This document shows, piece by piece, positions 1 to 8,072 of a stretch of DNA of 64,000 bases (position 1 is its first letter; every line of letters starts with the position of its first letter). The position numbers and the translations under genes were made by a program. The notes under the pieces were generated by a model. That model was not told the origin of the DNA. It did no database searches and saw only the letters and a list, made by a program, of their open reading frames with translations. The stretch comes from a bacterium (GTDB taxonomy: Bacteria > 4484-113 > JAGGVC01): contig JABRWB010000054.1 of the NCBI GenBank assembly GCA_039961635.1, positions 1 through 64,000 on the forward strand. The letters run 5' to 3'.

Positions 1-2
1 GG

Positions 3-410
3 TTAAGTCTTGGAGTCGGGCAATTCCGGCACATCGCCGTCCCCCGTCAGCGCGGCCTCGCGCATCTCTTCCGCGATCTTCTCGTACACCTCTTCCCGCA
101 GAATCTGCACGTGCTTTGGCGCGCGCAGCCCCAGCTTGAGAACGTCGTTCTTGGCCGAGACTATCATTATCCCGATCTCCGCGCCCAGCATCACCCATGC
201 GTCCGTGTGAACCTCGATCTCCACCCGCGGCCAGGGCGCGCCCGGAGACGCAACCGGCTTTACGAGCGGCACGTCCGAGGGCGGAAGGTAAACGGGCAGC
301 GGGGTCGCGATTTCCAGCAGCGCGCGCCCGCCGCCGCTTTCGAGTGCGGTCAGGAGCACAGCCGGACCGATACGGACCCGCTCGCCAACTCTCCTTGTCA
401 GAACGAGCAA
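3..410 (-). CDS. csrA: CsrA-type RNA-binding translational regulator, tandem two-repeat form
   Basis: CsrA binds GGA motifs in mRNA leaders and controls translation; FliW antagonises it. The protein has 135 residues against the usual 60-75. Residues 1-47 align without gaps to a whole CsrA core (start MLVLTRRVGE), and residues 62-120 align without gaps to a second one (APKH, then LREEVYEKI). In CsrA the RNA site combines L4/R6/R7 of one chain with V42/R44 of the partner. Repeat 1 keeps L4, R6 and R7 but has P44. Repeat 2 keeps the R44 equivalent (R105) but has V67 and H68 in place of R6 and R7. This suggests a single-chain pseudo-dimer with one working site. The start is TTG at 408-410, without a Shine-Dalgarno sequence, a few bases below a strong promoter. 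It is the last gene of the flagellar cluster. The family call is firm; the pseudo-dimer is inference. Confidence 0.93.
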   Translation of the reverse strand: MLVLTRRVGERVRIGPAVLLTALESGGGRALLEIATPLPVYLPPSDVPLVKPVASPGAPWPRVEIEVHTDAWVMLGAEIGIMIVSAKNDVLKLGLRAPKHVQILREEVYEKIAEEMREAALTGDGDVPELPDSKT

Positions 411-425
411 CGCGGCACCGCGGCC

Positions 426-454
426 ATTATAGGGCGGGACGCGGGACGCGTCAA
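426..454 (-). promoter_or_regulatory. Sigma-70-type promoter of csrA
   Basis: On the minus strand TTGACG (449-454) and TATAAT (426-431) are separated by exactly 17 bases. The predicted transcription start lies about 9 bases above the csrA TTG codon, so the leader would be very short. The promoter sits in the 46-base gap after the fliW stop, so csrA can be transcribed independently of the flagellar operon. Confidence 0.75.
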
Positions 455-456
455 AA

Positions 457-939
457 TCACGCCCGCTTGGCCTCGGGGACGAGCGAAAGGTCGGGCGCGC
501 GGCCGGACTCGGCCGCGGCCGCGAACAGCCGGTGCTTGGTCTCGTACGGTGAATCGTCCATCACGAACTGGTAGCCGACGCGGCGGATTTTGTTCAGCAC
601 GAGCGGGCCGAGCAGGTTCACCGTACTGTCGGTGAACTCGGGCGCGATGTTGACTATCCCCAAAACGAGCAGGTCGCTTACCGATGCGAATTCGGATTCC
701 ATGACGCGGTCGAGCTTGACGTTCACCTCGTAATCCGGGAAGAAAAGAAACGGCTCGACGACGAAAAAGCACAGCCGCGGCTCCTCCAGCGACTGTAGCC
801 ACATGAACGGCGCGAGCTTTTCCTCGCGGTAAATCGCGTATCGCCGGTACTCCGGAAAGCCGATCAACCCGAACGGGAAATCGAAGATGTCCTCCGGAGC
901 TATCGTTATCTCACCGAATCGCGCAGTCTGGAATTGCAT
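457..939 (-). CDS. fliW: Flagellar assembly factor FliW
   Basis: FliW is a cytoplasmic protein that binds flagellin and, when free, binds and inhibits CsrA, tying flagellin synthesis to secretion. The 160-residue product begins MQFQTARFGEI and carries the family core: DIFDFPFGLIGFPEYRRY near residues 18-35, then PFMWLQSLEEP and an acidic, hydrophobic C-terminal half. I chose the ATG at 937-939 because a GGGGGGA ribosome-binding site precedes it and it begins just after the upstream stop at 944. A longer version starting at 981 would overlap that gene. The fliW-csrA order matches Bacillus and other CsrA/FliW organisms. The partner CsrA is atypical here, so the interface may be too. Confidence 0.95.
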   Translation of the reverse strand: MQFQTARFGEITIAPEDIFDFPFGLIGFPEYRRYAIYREEKLAPFMWLQSLEEPRLCFFVVEPFLFFPDYEVNVKLDRVMESEFASVSDLLVLGIVNIAPEFTDSTVNLLGPLVLNKIRRVGYQFVMDDSPYETKHRLFAAAAESGRAPDLSLVPEAKRA

Positions 940-943
940 GGCG

Positions 944-1375
944 TTATGTCCCCCCGGCCGCGCGGCCGTAGCTGATTTCAATTGCGCCCGGATGGACGAC
1001 GATGCGCGCGGGCGTGAACTCGATATTTATCGCCGGCGGCGAAAGCGGGATAAATCCGGAACCGACTGGCGCGTCGCCGGGCATGTCGAAAAGCCTTTCG
1101 GACGCGATTTCCGCGAACGCGTCCGGATTGTCCGCCGGGCGCGCGAACAAGTCGCCTTCCCGCGCGACGCGCGCGACACCCGATAGGAGCGCGGATTTGG
1201 AGTCGTCCCGACGGAACGCGACCTCGTCGTGCCAGCCGCGGTAGCCTGCCTCCGCGCGCGGCTTTGTCGAATCCACGGAGATGCGCGTGCGCGCGTTCTC
1301 GATCTCGATGCGCGCGGGCGTTGTCCTCACCTTGAGGGCGACAATCGCCGTGCCGTTTGTTCCGGTTACGTTCAA
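944..1375 (-). CDS. YviE-like protein (DUF6470 type) of the flagellar cluster
   Basis: A 143-residue protein of unknown biochemical role. Near the N-terminus it has TTPARIEIENARTRISVD, then a segment rich in charged residues ending SGVARVAREGDLFA. These resemble the Bacillus subtilis YviE pattern of an amphipathic beta segment (IRIxTTxAxIxL) followed by GIARxVREGxxLxx. The position between flgL and fliW is the same as yviE in Bacillus. The start is a TTG at 1373-1375, 3 bases after the flgL stop, which suggests translational coupling. No signal peptide or membrane segment is visible. The family assignment rests on pattern plus synteny, so it is moderately secure. Confidence 0.7.
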   Translation of the reverse strand: MNVTGTNGTAIVALKVRTTPARIEIENARTRISVDSTKPRAEAGYRGWHDEVAFRRDDSKSALLSGVARVAREGDLFARPADNPDAFAEIASERLFDMPGDAPVGSGFIPLSPPAINIEFTPARIVVHPGAIEISYGRAAGGT

Positions 1376-1378
1376 CTT

Positions 1379-4108
1379 TTACCTCAGGAAATCGAACAGC
1401 GTGGACTGCAGGATGCGCGCCCCCGCGGAGAGCGCCGCCTGCAGCACGTTTTCCTGCTCCTTCAAATGGATAATAACTTCGGTGAGGTCGGCGCCCTGGA
1501 CGCCGAGCTTGACCTTTTGCAGCTCCAGCGAAAAGCTGTCGCTCTGGTCGAGCGCGAATTCCAAGCGCCGCACCGCGCTGCCCGCGCGCGACCGGAAGTC
1601 GAGCGTCGTGGTGAAGTCGCGGTCCACTTCGCCAAGCCGCGGCTCGGATAACAGATACACGCGCTCCTCGTCCACGAGAAACGACGAGAACTTGGACGAT
1701 AGCGGAAGCACCGTTCCGGAAAGCGACTCGAACGCATCGTCGAAAACGGCGCGCGAGCCGCCGCGCGGATCGAACGCCTTGATGCTAATCGAAGGAACGG
1801 GCTGGTTGGAAATGTTCTCGACTTGAATGCGCCCGTCGCCGGTCACGGAAACCACAGCGCCAATGCCGAGGAAATCCGAAAGCTCCGCTGCGAGGTCGCC
1901 GAGCGTCGTGAATTTCTGGACGTAAAACCTGCGCGTGTTCGCTCCGGACGTGAATTCGATTCGGTCGCCGGGCGCGAGACCCAGCAATTCGCCGTCCGAA
2001 TTCTGCAGATCCACGAGGAGGCTTTTCTTGTAGCCGACCGTCAAAAGGTCATCGCGGATTTTGAGAAGCGTGTCGAGAAGGTTGGCCGACTCGATAATCG
2101 TCCCCTGCCCGTCCGAGCTTCCCGCGCCCGGAGTCGTCGGCCCGGCCAGTCCCAGGTTCGCGAGCGTGCCCGGAAGCACGTCGGCGAGGACCAAATCGGA
2201 CGCGTCCACGCGGCTGCCCTTCGCGAGCGTCTGAATTTGAATGAAGTCGAACCCGCCGATGTTGACGACCGCGGCCTCCACGTTGTTCGCCAGCACGTCG
2301 TTTGAAAGTATCTCGCTGTTGATCGCGGCGGCAAGCGCGGCTGCGGTCGCGTACGCGCCGGCCGCGATCGTAATCGCCTGGGGCGCGGGATCGCTGTAAT
2401 CGCCGCTGGAAAACGGTGCGAGGTCAATGCTGAACGTGTCGTCCACGCCCGCGGTGATCGTCAGCCCCGGAGGAAACGGCGCGGTCGAAAGCACGAACGC
2501 GGGGGAGGGGGTGTTGACTATCCCCAGCGCGGCCAGAGTGCCCGCGTTCACGTCGGAGAAAGCCAAATCCGTCCCCAGCACGTCCGCGCCGGTTTTGACC
2601 GTTTCGAATGCGAGCCGCCCGCCCTCGTCGTACGCCTCGACAAGCCCCGCGAGCCTGCTGTCGCGTATGCTCGCGTTGATGCTGTCAACTAAATCGGCCA
2701 GCGTCGCGACGGAATCCCCGTCTATGTCTATGGTTACCGGATCGAGGTCGGCGCCGTCGAAGTGCGCCGAGGCTCCGAGATCTATCGCGAACTTGTCGTT
2801 GCCGTCCGTACCTGCGCTGTCCGCCTGCTCCGGGCCGCCCGCCAAAGTGAGTCCCAGCAAAATGCTTGCGGTGTCCAGATTGCCCTGCGAGTCGAAACCA
2901 CCTACAACCAAATCGCTCGCGGTAATCGCCGAGCCGCTCTCGTATGTTTCGATTTCGATAGCGCCCGCGTTTTCGCGCACGATTATCTTGTTCAGGCCGA
3001 ACGTCGCGTCGACGCGCTCCTGAATCATATCCGCAAGATCCGCTACGGTCGAGTAGTTTCCGCGGACCAGGTTAACCGACAGCCGCTGTTCCTCGTTGTT
3101 GTTGGCCGCGCCTGACAATCCGAGTACGAGCCTGTCGTTCGAGTCGTCTATCGTGATTCCAGGATTCGGCGGCGAAGGGAACGGCGCCAGCACCGCGCCC
3201 GTCTTTATGGCTCCCTGCGAGTCGGTAATCGGAAGCGCGGGCGCGGCGGACGCGATGTTGAACGCGCCTCGCGGCATCAGTCCGAGATACTCAAGGATTT
3301 TGCCGCCCGTGTCTTCGAGCCTTATTTCGCCGCGCGCCGACAGCGATTCGAGCGTGAGCACGAAATTGGGCTCCATCTTTGCGACGACGCCGATGTCGGG
3401 CGTGGAGTTGATCCTGTCCTTTATTTTCTGAAGCGTATCGGTCGCCGAAACCGAAATCGTCTTCCCGTTGATGCGGAAAAATCCGCTGTAGCCCAGCGCG
3501 CCGCCCGATACCGCCCGCCCCGTGCGCGTCTCGGTCTGGGAAAGGAAAACGTCTTTTCCGGTGAAGTTGACGTCTATGTCGGTCATATTGCCGATGTTGC
3601 GCGCGATGACTCCCTTGTCGCCCGCGTAGTTAACGTCCTCGACGAACGAGCCCGACGCGGAAAGCGCCAGCTCAAACGGCGGCTTGAGCGTCTGGTATCC
3701 CGCGTAAAGATAACGCGCGTTGTAGTCGGCGTTCGCGAGCGTGACGACGCCGCGCACGATTTGGTCTATTTCAAGAGCGATGGCGCGCCTGTCGTTCGCG
3801 GTCAGGTGCGAGTTCGCGCCCTGCACGACCAGCTCGCGCGCGCGCTGCATATAGTCGCCGACCGAGCGCAGGCTCTCGTCCAGGTAGCTCATCCGCGATC
3901 GCCCGTCTTCCATATTCCCGCGGTACTGCTCGAGGTGCATAAGTAGCGTGTCTATGTTCAGCACCTGGCCCGCGCCGGCGGGATCCTGGCCGAACCGGTC
4001 GAATTTGTTGCCCGTCGATACCTGCCGCTGCAATTCCGCAAGGCGCGTGTCGAGGCCGCGTAGCTGGGAGAGAAAGTTGTTGATCAGGATACTCTGCGTG
4101 ATTCTCAT
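1379..4108 (-). CDS. flgL: Flagellar hook-filament junction protein FlgL (HAP3), greatly enlarged
   Basis: FlgL joins the hook to the filament outside the cell and is exported by the flagellar type III system. The conserved ends are clear. The N-terminal helical region contains STGNKFDRFGQDPAGAGQV near 31-49 and ANADYNARYLYAGYQT near 125-140. The C-terminal helix ends in ADLTEVIIHLKEQENVLQAAL. Typical FlgL has about 300 residues; this one has 909. The extra length is about five beta-rich modules of roughly 75-105 residues (about 205-280, 317-420, 432-531, 548-655, 690-787). Several share a layout of DDxxxIxL, a TxADLAxxIN helix, then SDLxxxDVxxGTLxxLGL, like flagellin IN or hypervariable modules. 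It lies 6 bases after flgK. Confidence 0.93.
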   Translation of the reverse strand: MRITQSILINNFLSQLRGLDTRLAELQRQVSTGNKFDRFGQDPAGAGQVLNIDTLLMHLEQYRGNMEDGRSRMSYLDESLRSVGDYMQRARELVVQGANSHLTANDRRAIALEIDQIVRGVVTLANADYNARYLYAGYQTLKPPFELALSASGSFVEDVNYAGDKGVIARNIGNMTDIDVNFTGKDVFLSQTETRTGRAVSGGALGYSGFFRINGKTISVSATDTLQKIKDRINSTPDIGVVAKMEPNFVLTLESLSARGEIRLEDTGGKILEYLGLMPRGAFNIASAAPALPITDSQGAIKTGAVLAPFPSPPNPGITIDDSNDRLVLGLSGAANNNEEQRLSVNLVRGNYSTVADLADMIQERVDATFGLNKIIVRENAGAIEIETYESGSAITASDLVVGGFDSQGNLDTASILLGLTLAGGPEQADSAGTDGNDKFAIDLGASAHFDGADLDPVTIDIDGDSVATLADLVDSINASIRDSRLAGLVEAYDEGGRLAFETVKTGADVLGTDLAFSDVNAGTLAALGIVNTPSPAFVLSTAPFPPGLTITAGVDDTFSIDLAPFSSGDYSDPAPQAITIAAGAYATAAALAAAINSEILSNDVLANNVEAAVVNIGGFDFIQIQTLAKGSRVDASDLVLADVLPGTLANLGLAGPTTPGAGSSDGQGTIIESANLLDTLLKIRDDLLTVGYKKSLLVDLQNSDGELLGLAPGDRIEFTSGANTRRFYVQKFTTLGDLAAELSDFLGIGAVVSVTGDGRIQVENISNQPVPSISIKAFDPRGGSRAVFDDAFESLSGTVLPLSSKFSSFLVDEERVYLLSEPRLGEVDRDFTTTLDFRSRAGSAVRRLEFALDQSDSFSLELQKVKLGVQGADLTEVIIHLKEQENVLQAALSAGARILQSTLFDFLR

Positions 4109-4114
4109 CCGCCG

Positions 4115-5947
4115 CTACCTCCCCACGATCCCCATGCCGTTGATTATGCGGTCGAGCACCTGGTCGAGCGAGCTTATCATCCGCGCCGCGGCTTCGAGAG
4201 CGCGCTGGAAGCGGATCATGTCCACCGCCTCCTGGTTCAAGTCCACGCCCGCAACGGCCTCGCGCCGGTTGTCCACCTGCTCGATAATCAGCTCCTGGTT
4301 GGAAGAGATACGCGTCGCCTCCTGGACGCGGACGCCGAGACCGGTCACGACGCTTCTGTAGTAGCCGAAAATCGAGTCGCCCTCGGCGAACTCGGCCTGG
4401 TTTTTGAGATCGGCCATCGCGAGCGCTATCCGGTTGTCTCCGGGGCCGGAGAACAGTCCGTCGTCGGTGCCCTGCGCCGCGCCGATCACGTTCAGGTTGC
4501 GCTCGATCAGCGGATTGAGCCTTATCGTTTTCGCAATGTTTATGAAAGTCGGATCCTGCGGAACCACCACTTCGCTTGTCGGGACGAGTCCGAGCGAGGA
4601 CAGGAAATTGGAAGTGCCGGCTTTTGCGCTTATCGCGTTGTAAAAGCCCAGCTCGGAATTGGGATCGTTCACGTCGGGCGGATTGTGCAGCGAGAGCCGC
4701 ACGATGTCCGTACCCAGCACGTTTTCGAGGCCGCCGCGCACGCGCGCGTCGGTCGCGTTCGATATCCGGTTCAATATGTCGCGCAGCGTCGTCGTGCTTC
4801 CCGAGCGGACTTCATCCTCGGTGATCTGGATGCGCGCTTTGCCTATAAAGAAATCGCCGGACGTGACGCCAAGCTCGAACAACGTAGTATCTAGGCCGGT
4901 CGCGGAAGGAATCGCGGTCAGCCCGTCCAGCCTGCTTGTAACAACATCCACGAAATAGTCGCGGCCCGCGATGCCGTCAAGCCCGAAGCCCTGCCGGTGC
5001 AGTTCGTTGACGCGGTTCACGACCGCGCTCACCGCGACGTTGAAGTCGTGGCGCACCGCGGAAAGCGCCTCGTCGCGGAATTGAATAAGGCCGGCCAGTT
5101 CGCCCTGCCGCAGGTCGAGGTCGAAGCCGCTGTCGAGCTTGACGTTCACTTTCTCGCCGATGAGCGTCGCTTCGCTTTCCAACCTCAGTTTCGTCGAAAA
5201 CCTGTCCTGAACGAGAGGATGGCCGGCCACGCTTACTGTGTAGAACCCCTGCGGATCTTCGTGAACGTTGATATTGATGAGCCGCGATAGCTTTGAGATG
5301 ATCAGGTCGCGCCTGTCGCGCAGGTCGTTCGCGTTCTTGTTTCCCGTACCTTCGATTGACGCGATTTCCGCGTTCAAATCCGCGATTTGGCTTGTGAGGT
5401 TGTTTATTTCGGTGACTTTGGTCTTGACGAGGTCGTTGACGCGCCGGAATTCTTCGTCGAACCGGCCGTCCATATCGCGGATCGTGTTGATCAGAGTCTG
5501 CGACACTTCGCGCAGATTCGCGCGCGCGCTTTGGCCTTCCGGCTCGAGCGAAAGCACCTCCCACGCGTTCCAGAACTGCTCGAGGACGTTGGCGAAACCG
5601 TTCTGACCGGGCTCGTTGAAAATGCTTTCGACGCGCTCCAGGCCGTCGCGCAGCACTTCGATGCGCCCGCCGACTCCGTTCTCGCGCCGGTAAATCTGCT
5701 CCAGGAATTGGTCGCGGATTCGGATGAAAGCGTCCACCGTTACGCCGGTGCCGACCTGCCCCGCCCCCGTTCCCATCAGCACGCCCGGCACGGGAAGCGG
5801 AGGAGACGCGACCTGGACGACGCGCTGGCGCGAGTAGCCTTCGGTGTTAGTGTTCGCGATGTTGTGGCTTACGGTGTCGAGCGCGCTCTGCGCGGCGGTC
5901 ATGCCGCGAAGGGCAGCTTCAATTCCGAGATACGTTCCGCGAATCAT
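4115..5947 (-). CDS. flgK: Flagellar hook-associated protein FlgK (HAP1)
   Basis: FlgK forms the first hook-filament junction layer outside the cell. At 610 residues it is within the usual range. The N-terminal rod/hook signature SHNIANTNTEGYSRQR lies near residue 27, preceded by a heptad region. The C-terminal signature AVDMIRFQRALEAAARMIS and the LDQVLDRIINGMG end are typical. Residues 130-220 form a coiled-coil segment (RVNDLVKTKVTEINNLTSQ). The start ATG is at 5945-5947. It follows flgN by 34 bases and precedes flgL, the usual flgM-flgN-flgK-flgL order. FlgN in the same operon is its likely export chaperone. Confidence 0.97.
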   Translation of the reverse strand: MIRGTYLGIEAALRGMTAAQSALDTVSHNIANTNTEGYSRQRVVQVASPPLPVPGVLMGTGAGQVGTGVTVDAFIRIRDQFLEQIYRRENGVGGRIEVLRDGLERVESIFNEPGQNGFANVLEQFWNAWEVLSLEPEGQSARANLREVSQTLINTIRDMDGRFDEEFRRVNDLVKTKVTEINNLTSQIADLNAEIASIEGTGNKNANDLRDRRDLIISKLSRLININVHEDPQGFYTVSVAGHPLVQDRFSTKLRLESEATLIGEKVNVKLDSGFDLDLRQGELAGLIQFRDEALSAVRHDFNVAVSAVVNRVNELHRQGFGLDGIAGRDYFVDVVTSRLDGLTAIPSATGLDTTLFELGVTSGDFFIGKARIQITEDEVRSGSTTTLRDILNRISNATDARVRGGLENVLGTDIVRLSLHNPPDVNDPNSELGFYNAISAKAGTSNFLSSLGLVPTSEVVVPQDPTFINIAKTIRLNPLIERNLNVIGAAQGTDDGLFSGPGDNRIALAMADLKNQAEFAEGDSIFGYYRSVVTGLGVRVQEATRISSNQELIIEQVDNRREAVAGVDLNQEAVDMIRFQRALEAAARMISSLDQVLDRIINGMGIVGR

Positions 5948-5981
5948 AAAAAACCAGTTGCAGAGTTATCTAGTTGCCGGG

Positions 5982-6503
5982 CTACGCCTTGCGGTCCACC
6001 AGGTTGCGCCTGAGACCTTCGTACTCGAAGCCGCCCTCGGCGCCGTAGTTGGGATGCTCGGTCGTGATCGTGACCATGCGAAGGATCTGCTCCGAGTAAA
6101 TGGCAAGGTTGCGCGCCAGAACCGCGTTCGAAAAGTTCACCTCGCGAACTTCCGACATTTTCGCTGCGAGCTTTTTGCCGAGGCTGGCAAGGGGATGGCC
6201 GGTCGCGGCGTCCGCGCCGGCCAGAATCTCCGAAAGCGTCGCGTCGTCGTCAAGCCCCAGTTTCACCGCGATGAACGTGGTCAGCGCGTATCTGTCGCGC
6301 TCGCGTTCTTCCAAGCGCGCCAGCGCCTTCTCTTCCGAGGCGATGAGCGGGGGCAGCCGATCCAGCCGCGATTCAAGCAGCAACGCGCGCTTTTCTTCGA
6401 GTATGTCCTTGAGCCTCCCGGCCAGAACCAGGAGATCGCGCAGGATCGTTTCAAGGCGCGCAAATTCCGCGCTAACCGCGTTTGATGTCGTCAAAGTAGC
6501 CAT
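5982..6503 (-). CDS. flgN: FlgN-type export chaperone for FlgK/FlgL
   Basis: FlgN-family proteins keep FlgK and FlgL soluble and deliver them to the flagellar export gate. The 173-residue product from MATLTTSNAV is almost entirely helical with strong heptad spacing: LETILRDLLVLAGRLKDIL, then LEERERDRYALTTFIAVKLG, then LAAKMSEVREVNFSNAVLAR. The position between flgM and flgK is diagnostic. The ATG at 6501-6503 overlaps the end of flgM by 32 bases. An in-frame TTG at 6492-6494 is an alternative, and the longer open frame to 6644 reads through flgM and is unlikely. Sequence divergence in this family is high, so context carries much of the call. Confidence 0.85.
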   Translation of the reverse strand: MATLTTSNAVSAEFARLETILRDLLVLAGRLKDILEEKRALLLESRLDRLPPLIASEEKALARLEERERDRYALTTFIAVKLGLDDDATLSEILAGADAATGHPLASLGKKLAAKMSEVREVNFSNAVLARNLAIYSEQILRMVTITTEHPNYGAEGGFEYEGLRRNLVDRKA

Positions 6504-6768
6504 TCTCGTCGAGCCCGCGGGCGACAGCCTCCTCGTCGATTCGGTATTCGCCCCGTTCGAGCTGCGACTTGATCTCCGCGAGCTTCTCTGCACGCGTCCG
6601 AGGATCCGTCGGCGCGAGATTTTGCGAAAGCCTGGCTCTTGCATTGTCGCTAATCTCCACCTTGTCCGGCCCGACCTTGGGCGCGCCGCTTGGGCGCGCT
6701 ACCTCGGATGCTCCGCGCAGTCTCGCGTTCACAATGCTGAAAAGCCGCTCGATACCGGGAATGCGCAT
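6472..6768 (-). CDS. flgM: Anti-sigma-28 factor FlgM
   Basis: FlgM holds the flagellar sigma factor FliA inactive until it is exported through the finished hook. The product has 98 residues, normal for the family. The core is VEISDNARARLSQ near 36-48, followed by RAEKLAEIKSQLERGEYRID near 58-77 and EEAVARGLDENGYFDDI, matching the sigma-binding helices. The start ATG at 6766-6768 has a GAGAGGTGAGGT ribosome-binding site directly above it. It is in one operon with flgJ above and flgN below. No fliA gene is in this window. Confidence 0.92.
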   Translation of the reverse strand: MRIPGIERLFSIVNARLRGASEVARPSGAPKVGPDKVEISDNARARLSQNLAPTDPRTRAEKLAEIKSQLERGEYRIDEEAVARGLDENGYFDDIKRG

Positions 6769-6771
6769 ACC

Positions 6772-7239
6772 TCACCTCTCTCCCGCGGGCCGCGGGAACG
6801 CCCGCCCGGGAAAAGCGCCCGCGCCAAGCACAGCACGCACGCCAATTCCGTTATCGGCGGGAACGCGGTATTCCTTAGATAATCCGGAGCGCATTATAGC
6901 CTTCTCAACCGCTTCCGCGATACCCGTACCCGGTTTGGAGCGCGCCATGCGCGCCGCGACTTCCTCGAAGAACATATCCTGGTAGAAATCGCTGGCCAGA
7001 TTGTTGCCGAAAAGCCCGCTTTTCATCACCGTTGCGCGCATCTGCTTGAGCAACATGGCAAGCAGAACCTGCTCGAAATCCAGCGCGGCTTCATGCGCGC
7101 GCTCGTCCTCGCTCTTTTCGCCCGAAACCGGGCCGCGAAGCGTATCCAAGTAAGTTAGGGACGCGCCGCTCAGGTCCATCAAAGCGGTTATCGGACGACG
7201 GACGCGCGGTTTGAGCCTTCGAGTAAAACGGGGATACAT
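6772..7239 (-). CDS. flgJ: Rod-binding protein, FlgJ N-terminal domain type
   Basis: This matches the rod-capping half of FlgJ: ALDFEQVLLAMLLKQMRA, then SGLFGNNLASDFYQDMFFEE and VAARMARSKPGTGIAEAV. It lacks the C-terminal muramidase domain found in enterobacterial FlgJ, as is common in other phyla, where a separate enzyme opens the cell wall. The longest frame gives 155 residues, but the first 20 are basic and unlike the family. The inner ATG at 7177-7179 (MDLSGASLTYL) may be the real start; neither start has a good ribosome-binding site. The stop lies 3 bases before the flgM ATG. It is 13 bases after the cupin gene and may share its transcript. Confidence 0.85.
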   Translation of the reverse strand: MYPRFTRRLKPRVRRPITALMDLSGASLTYLDTLRGPVSGEKSEDERAHEAALDFEQVLLAMLLKQMRATVMKSGLFGNNLASDFYQDMFFEEVAARMARSKPGTGIAEAVEKAIMRSGLSKEYRVPADNGIGVRAVLGAGAFPGRAFPRPAGER

Positions 7240-7252
7240 CGGGCGCCGGCGG

Positions 7253-7591
7253 TTACTTCTTTGGCGCGCTGTCCTCTATCGTTATAAGGTTGCTCGTTTC
7301 AAGCATCATTATGATCGTCCGCGTATCAGCGACGATCCTGTGGATTGTCCACGCGGGCACGATTCCTATATCGCCCGTGTTGAATTCCTGCGTTCCATCC
7401 TCGGTTTCGAGCACGAGCGAGCCGCGGTGAACAAGAAATAAAGTGTCGTGATCGTGGTGGTGCCAGGGAAATTCGCCCTCGCACTCCATCATCTTTAGCG
7501 AGAAGCCGTCCACTTTCGCGAGTGTTTCCGGCACGTAGTTGCCGCGGAGCGAGTTGATCGCGTCCCGGAGGTTGAATCTAACCAGCGTCAT
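7253..7591 (-). CDS. Small single-domain cupin protein
   Basis: The 112-residue product holds one cupin barrel: motif 1 appears as FPWHHHDHDTLFLVHRGSL with three or four histidines able to bind a metal, and motif 2 as FNTGDIGIVPAWTIHRIVA. Such proteins range from sugar-binding sensors to dioxygenases, and nothing here fixes a substrate. I chose the ATG at 7589-7591, which has AGGGA 8 bases upstream and a minus-strand TATAAT at 7626-7631. The longer open frame to 7849 would run through tatB. It is followed closely by the flagellar genes, so it could be their first cistron, but no functional link is visible. Confidence 0.85.
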   Translation of the reverse strand: MTLVRFNLRDAINSLRGNYVPETLAKVDGFSLKMMECEGEFPWHHHDHDTLFLVHRGSLVLETEDGTQEFNTGDIGIVPAWTIHRIVADTRTIIMMLETSNLITIEDSAPKK

Positions 7592-7625
7592 CTTGCCATC
7601 CCTGTCTGCATCCGAGCCGTCCCGG

Positions 7626-7653
7626 ATTATATCACCGCGGCGCCTGTTATAAT
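7626..7653. promoter_or_regulatory. Divergent, overlapping -10 elements for the cupin gene and tatB
   Basis: A minus-strand TATAAT (7626-7631, with an extended-10 TG two bases above it) faces the cupin gene. A plus-strand TATAAT (7648-7653) faces tatB. The -10 boxes are only 16 bases apart, so polymerases would compete. No good -35 hexamer is seen for either. The tatB GTG codon begins 9 bases after its -10 box, which predicts a leaderless transcript. Confidence 0.55.
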
Positions 7654-7661
7654 TTGCGCCG

Positions 7662-8072
7662 GTGTTCAATATAGGCCTGGGCGAGCTGCTCGTCGTCTTC
7701 CTCTTCGCGTTGATTTTTTGGGGCCCCGGCTCTCTGCCGGAAATCGGCCGCAACCTGGGCAGGTTCACGCGCAAAGTGCGCGACTTCGCGCTGGACGTGC
7801 GCGCGTCGCTTGGCCCCGCAACGAAGGAGTTCGACGAGCTGCGAAGCACCGTGGACGAGATACGGAATCCCGTCGCTACGTTCGCGCGCGAGGTGTTTTC
7901 ACCCGAATCCGGCGACTACCGTCCGCCGAAGCGCAAACAGGAGAACATAAAGGCGGAAGCCGCGGACGGCGCCGCAGAAGAAGCTTCCTACTCCGATGCC
8001 GCATCCAAGCCCGCCAGGCCCGCGCGCGAAGCCGAGCCGATTGACGACTACCTGGGGAGCGGCGATGGATAG
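7662..8072 (+). CDS. tatB: Twin-arginine translocase subunit, TatB-like (TatA/B family)
   Basis: A component of the Sec-independent export pathway for folded proteins at the inner membrane. The 136-residue product has one N-terminal membrane helix (MFNIGLGELLVVFLFALIFW), a GP hinge, then an amphipathic helix (SLPEIGRNLGRFTRKVRDFA), then a long charged tail. The GP hinge and long tail resemble TatB more than TatA, which usually has FG and a short tail, but lineages with one bifunctional protein exist. The start is GTG, no ribosome-binding site is present, and a TATAAT ends 8 bases upstream. It overlaps tatC by 8 bases, indicating translational coupling. Confidence 0.88.
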   Translation: MFNIGLGELLVVFLFALIFWGPGSLPEIGRNLGRFTRKVRDFALDVRASLGPATKEFDELRSTVDEIRNPVATFAREVFSPESGDYRPPKRKQENIKAEAADGAAEEASYSDAASKPARPAREAEPIDDYLGSGDG

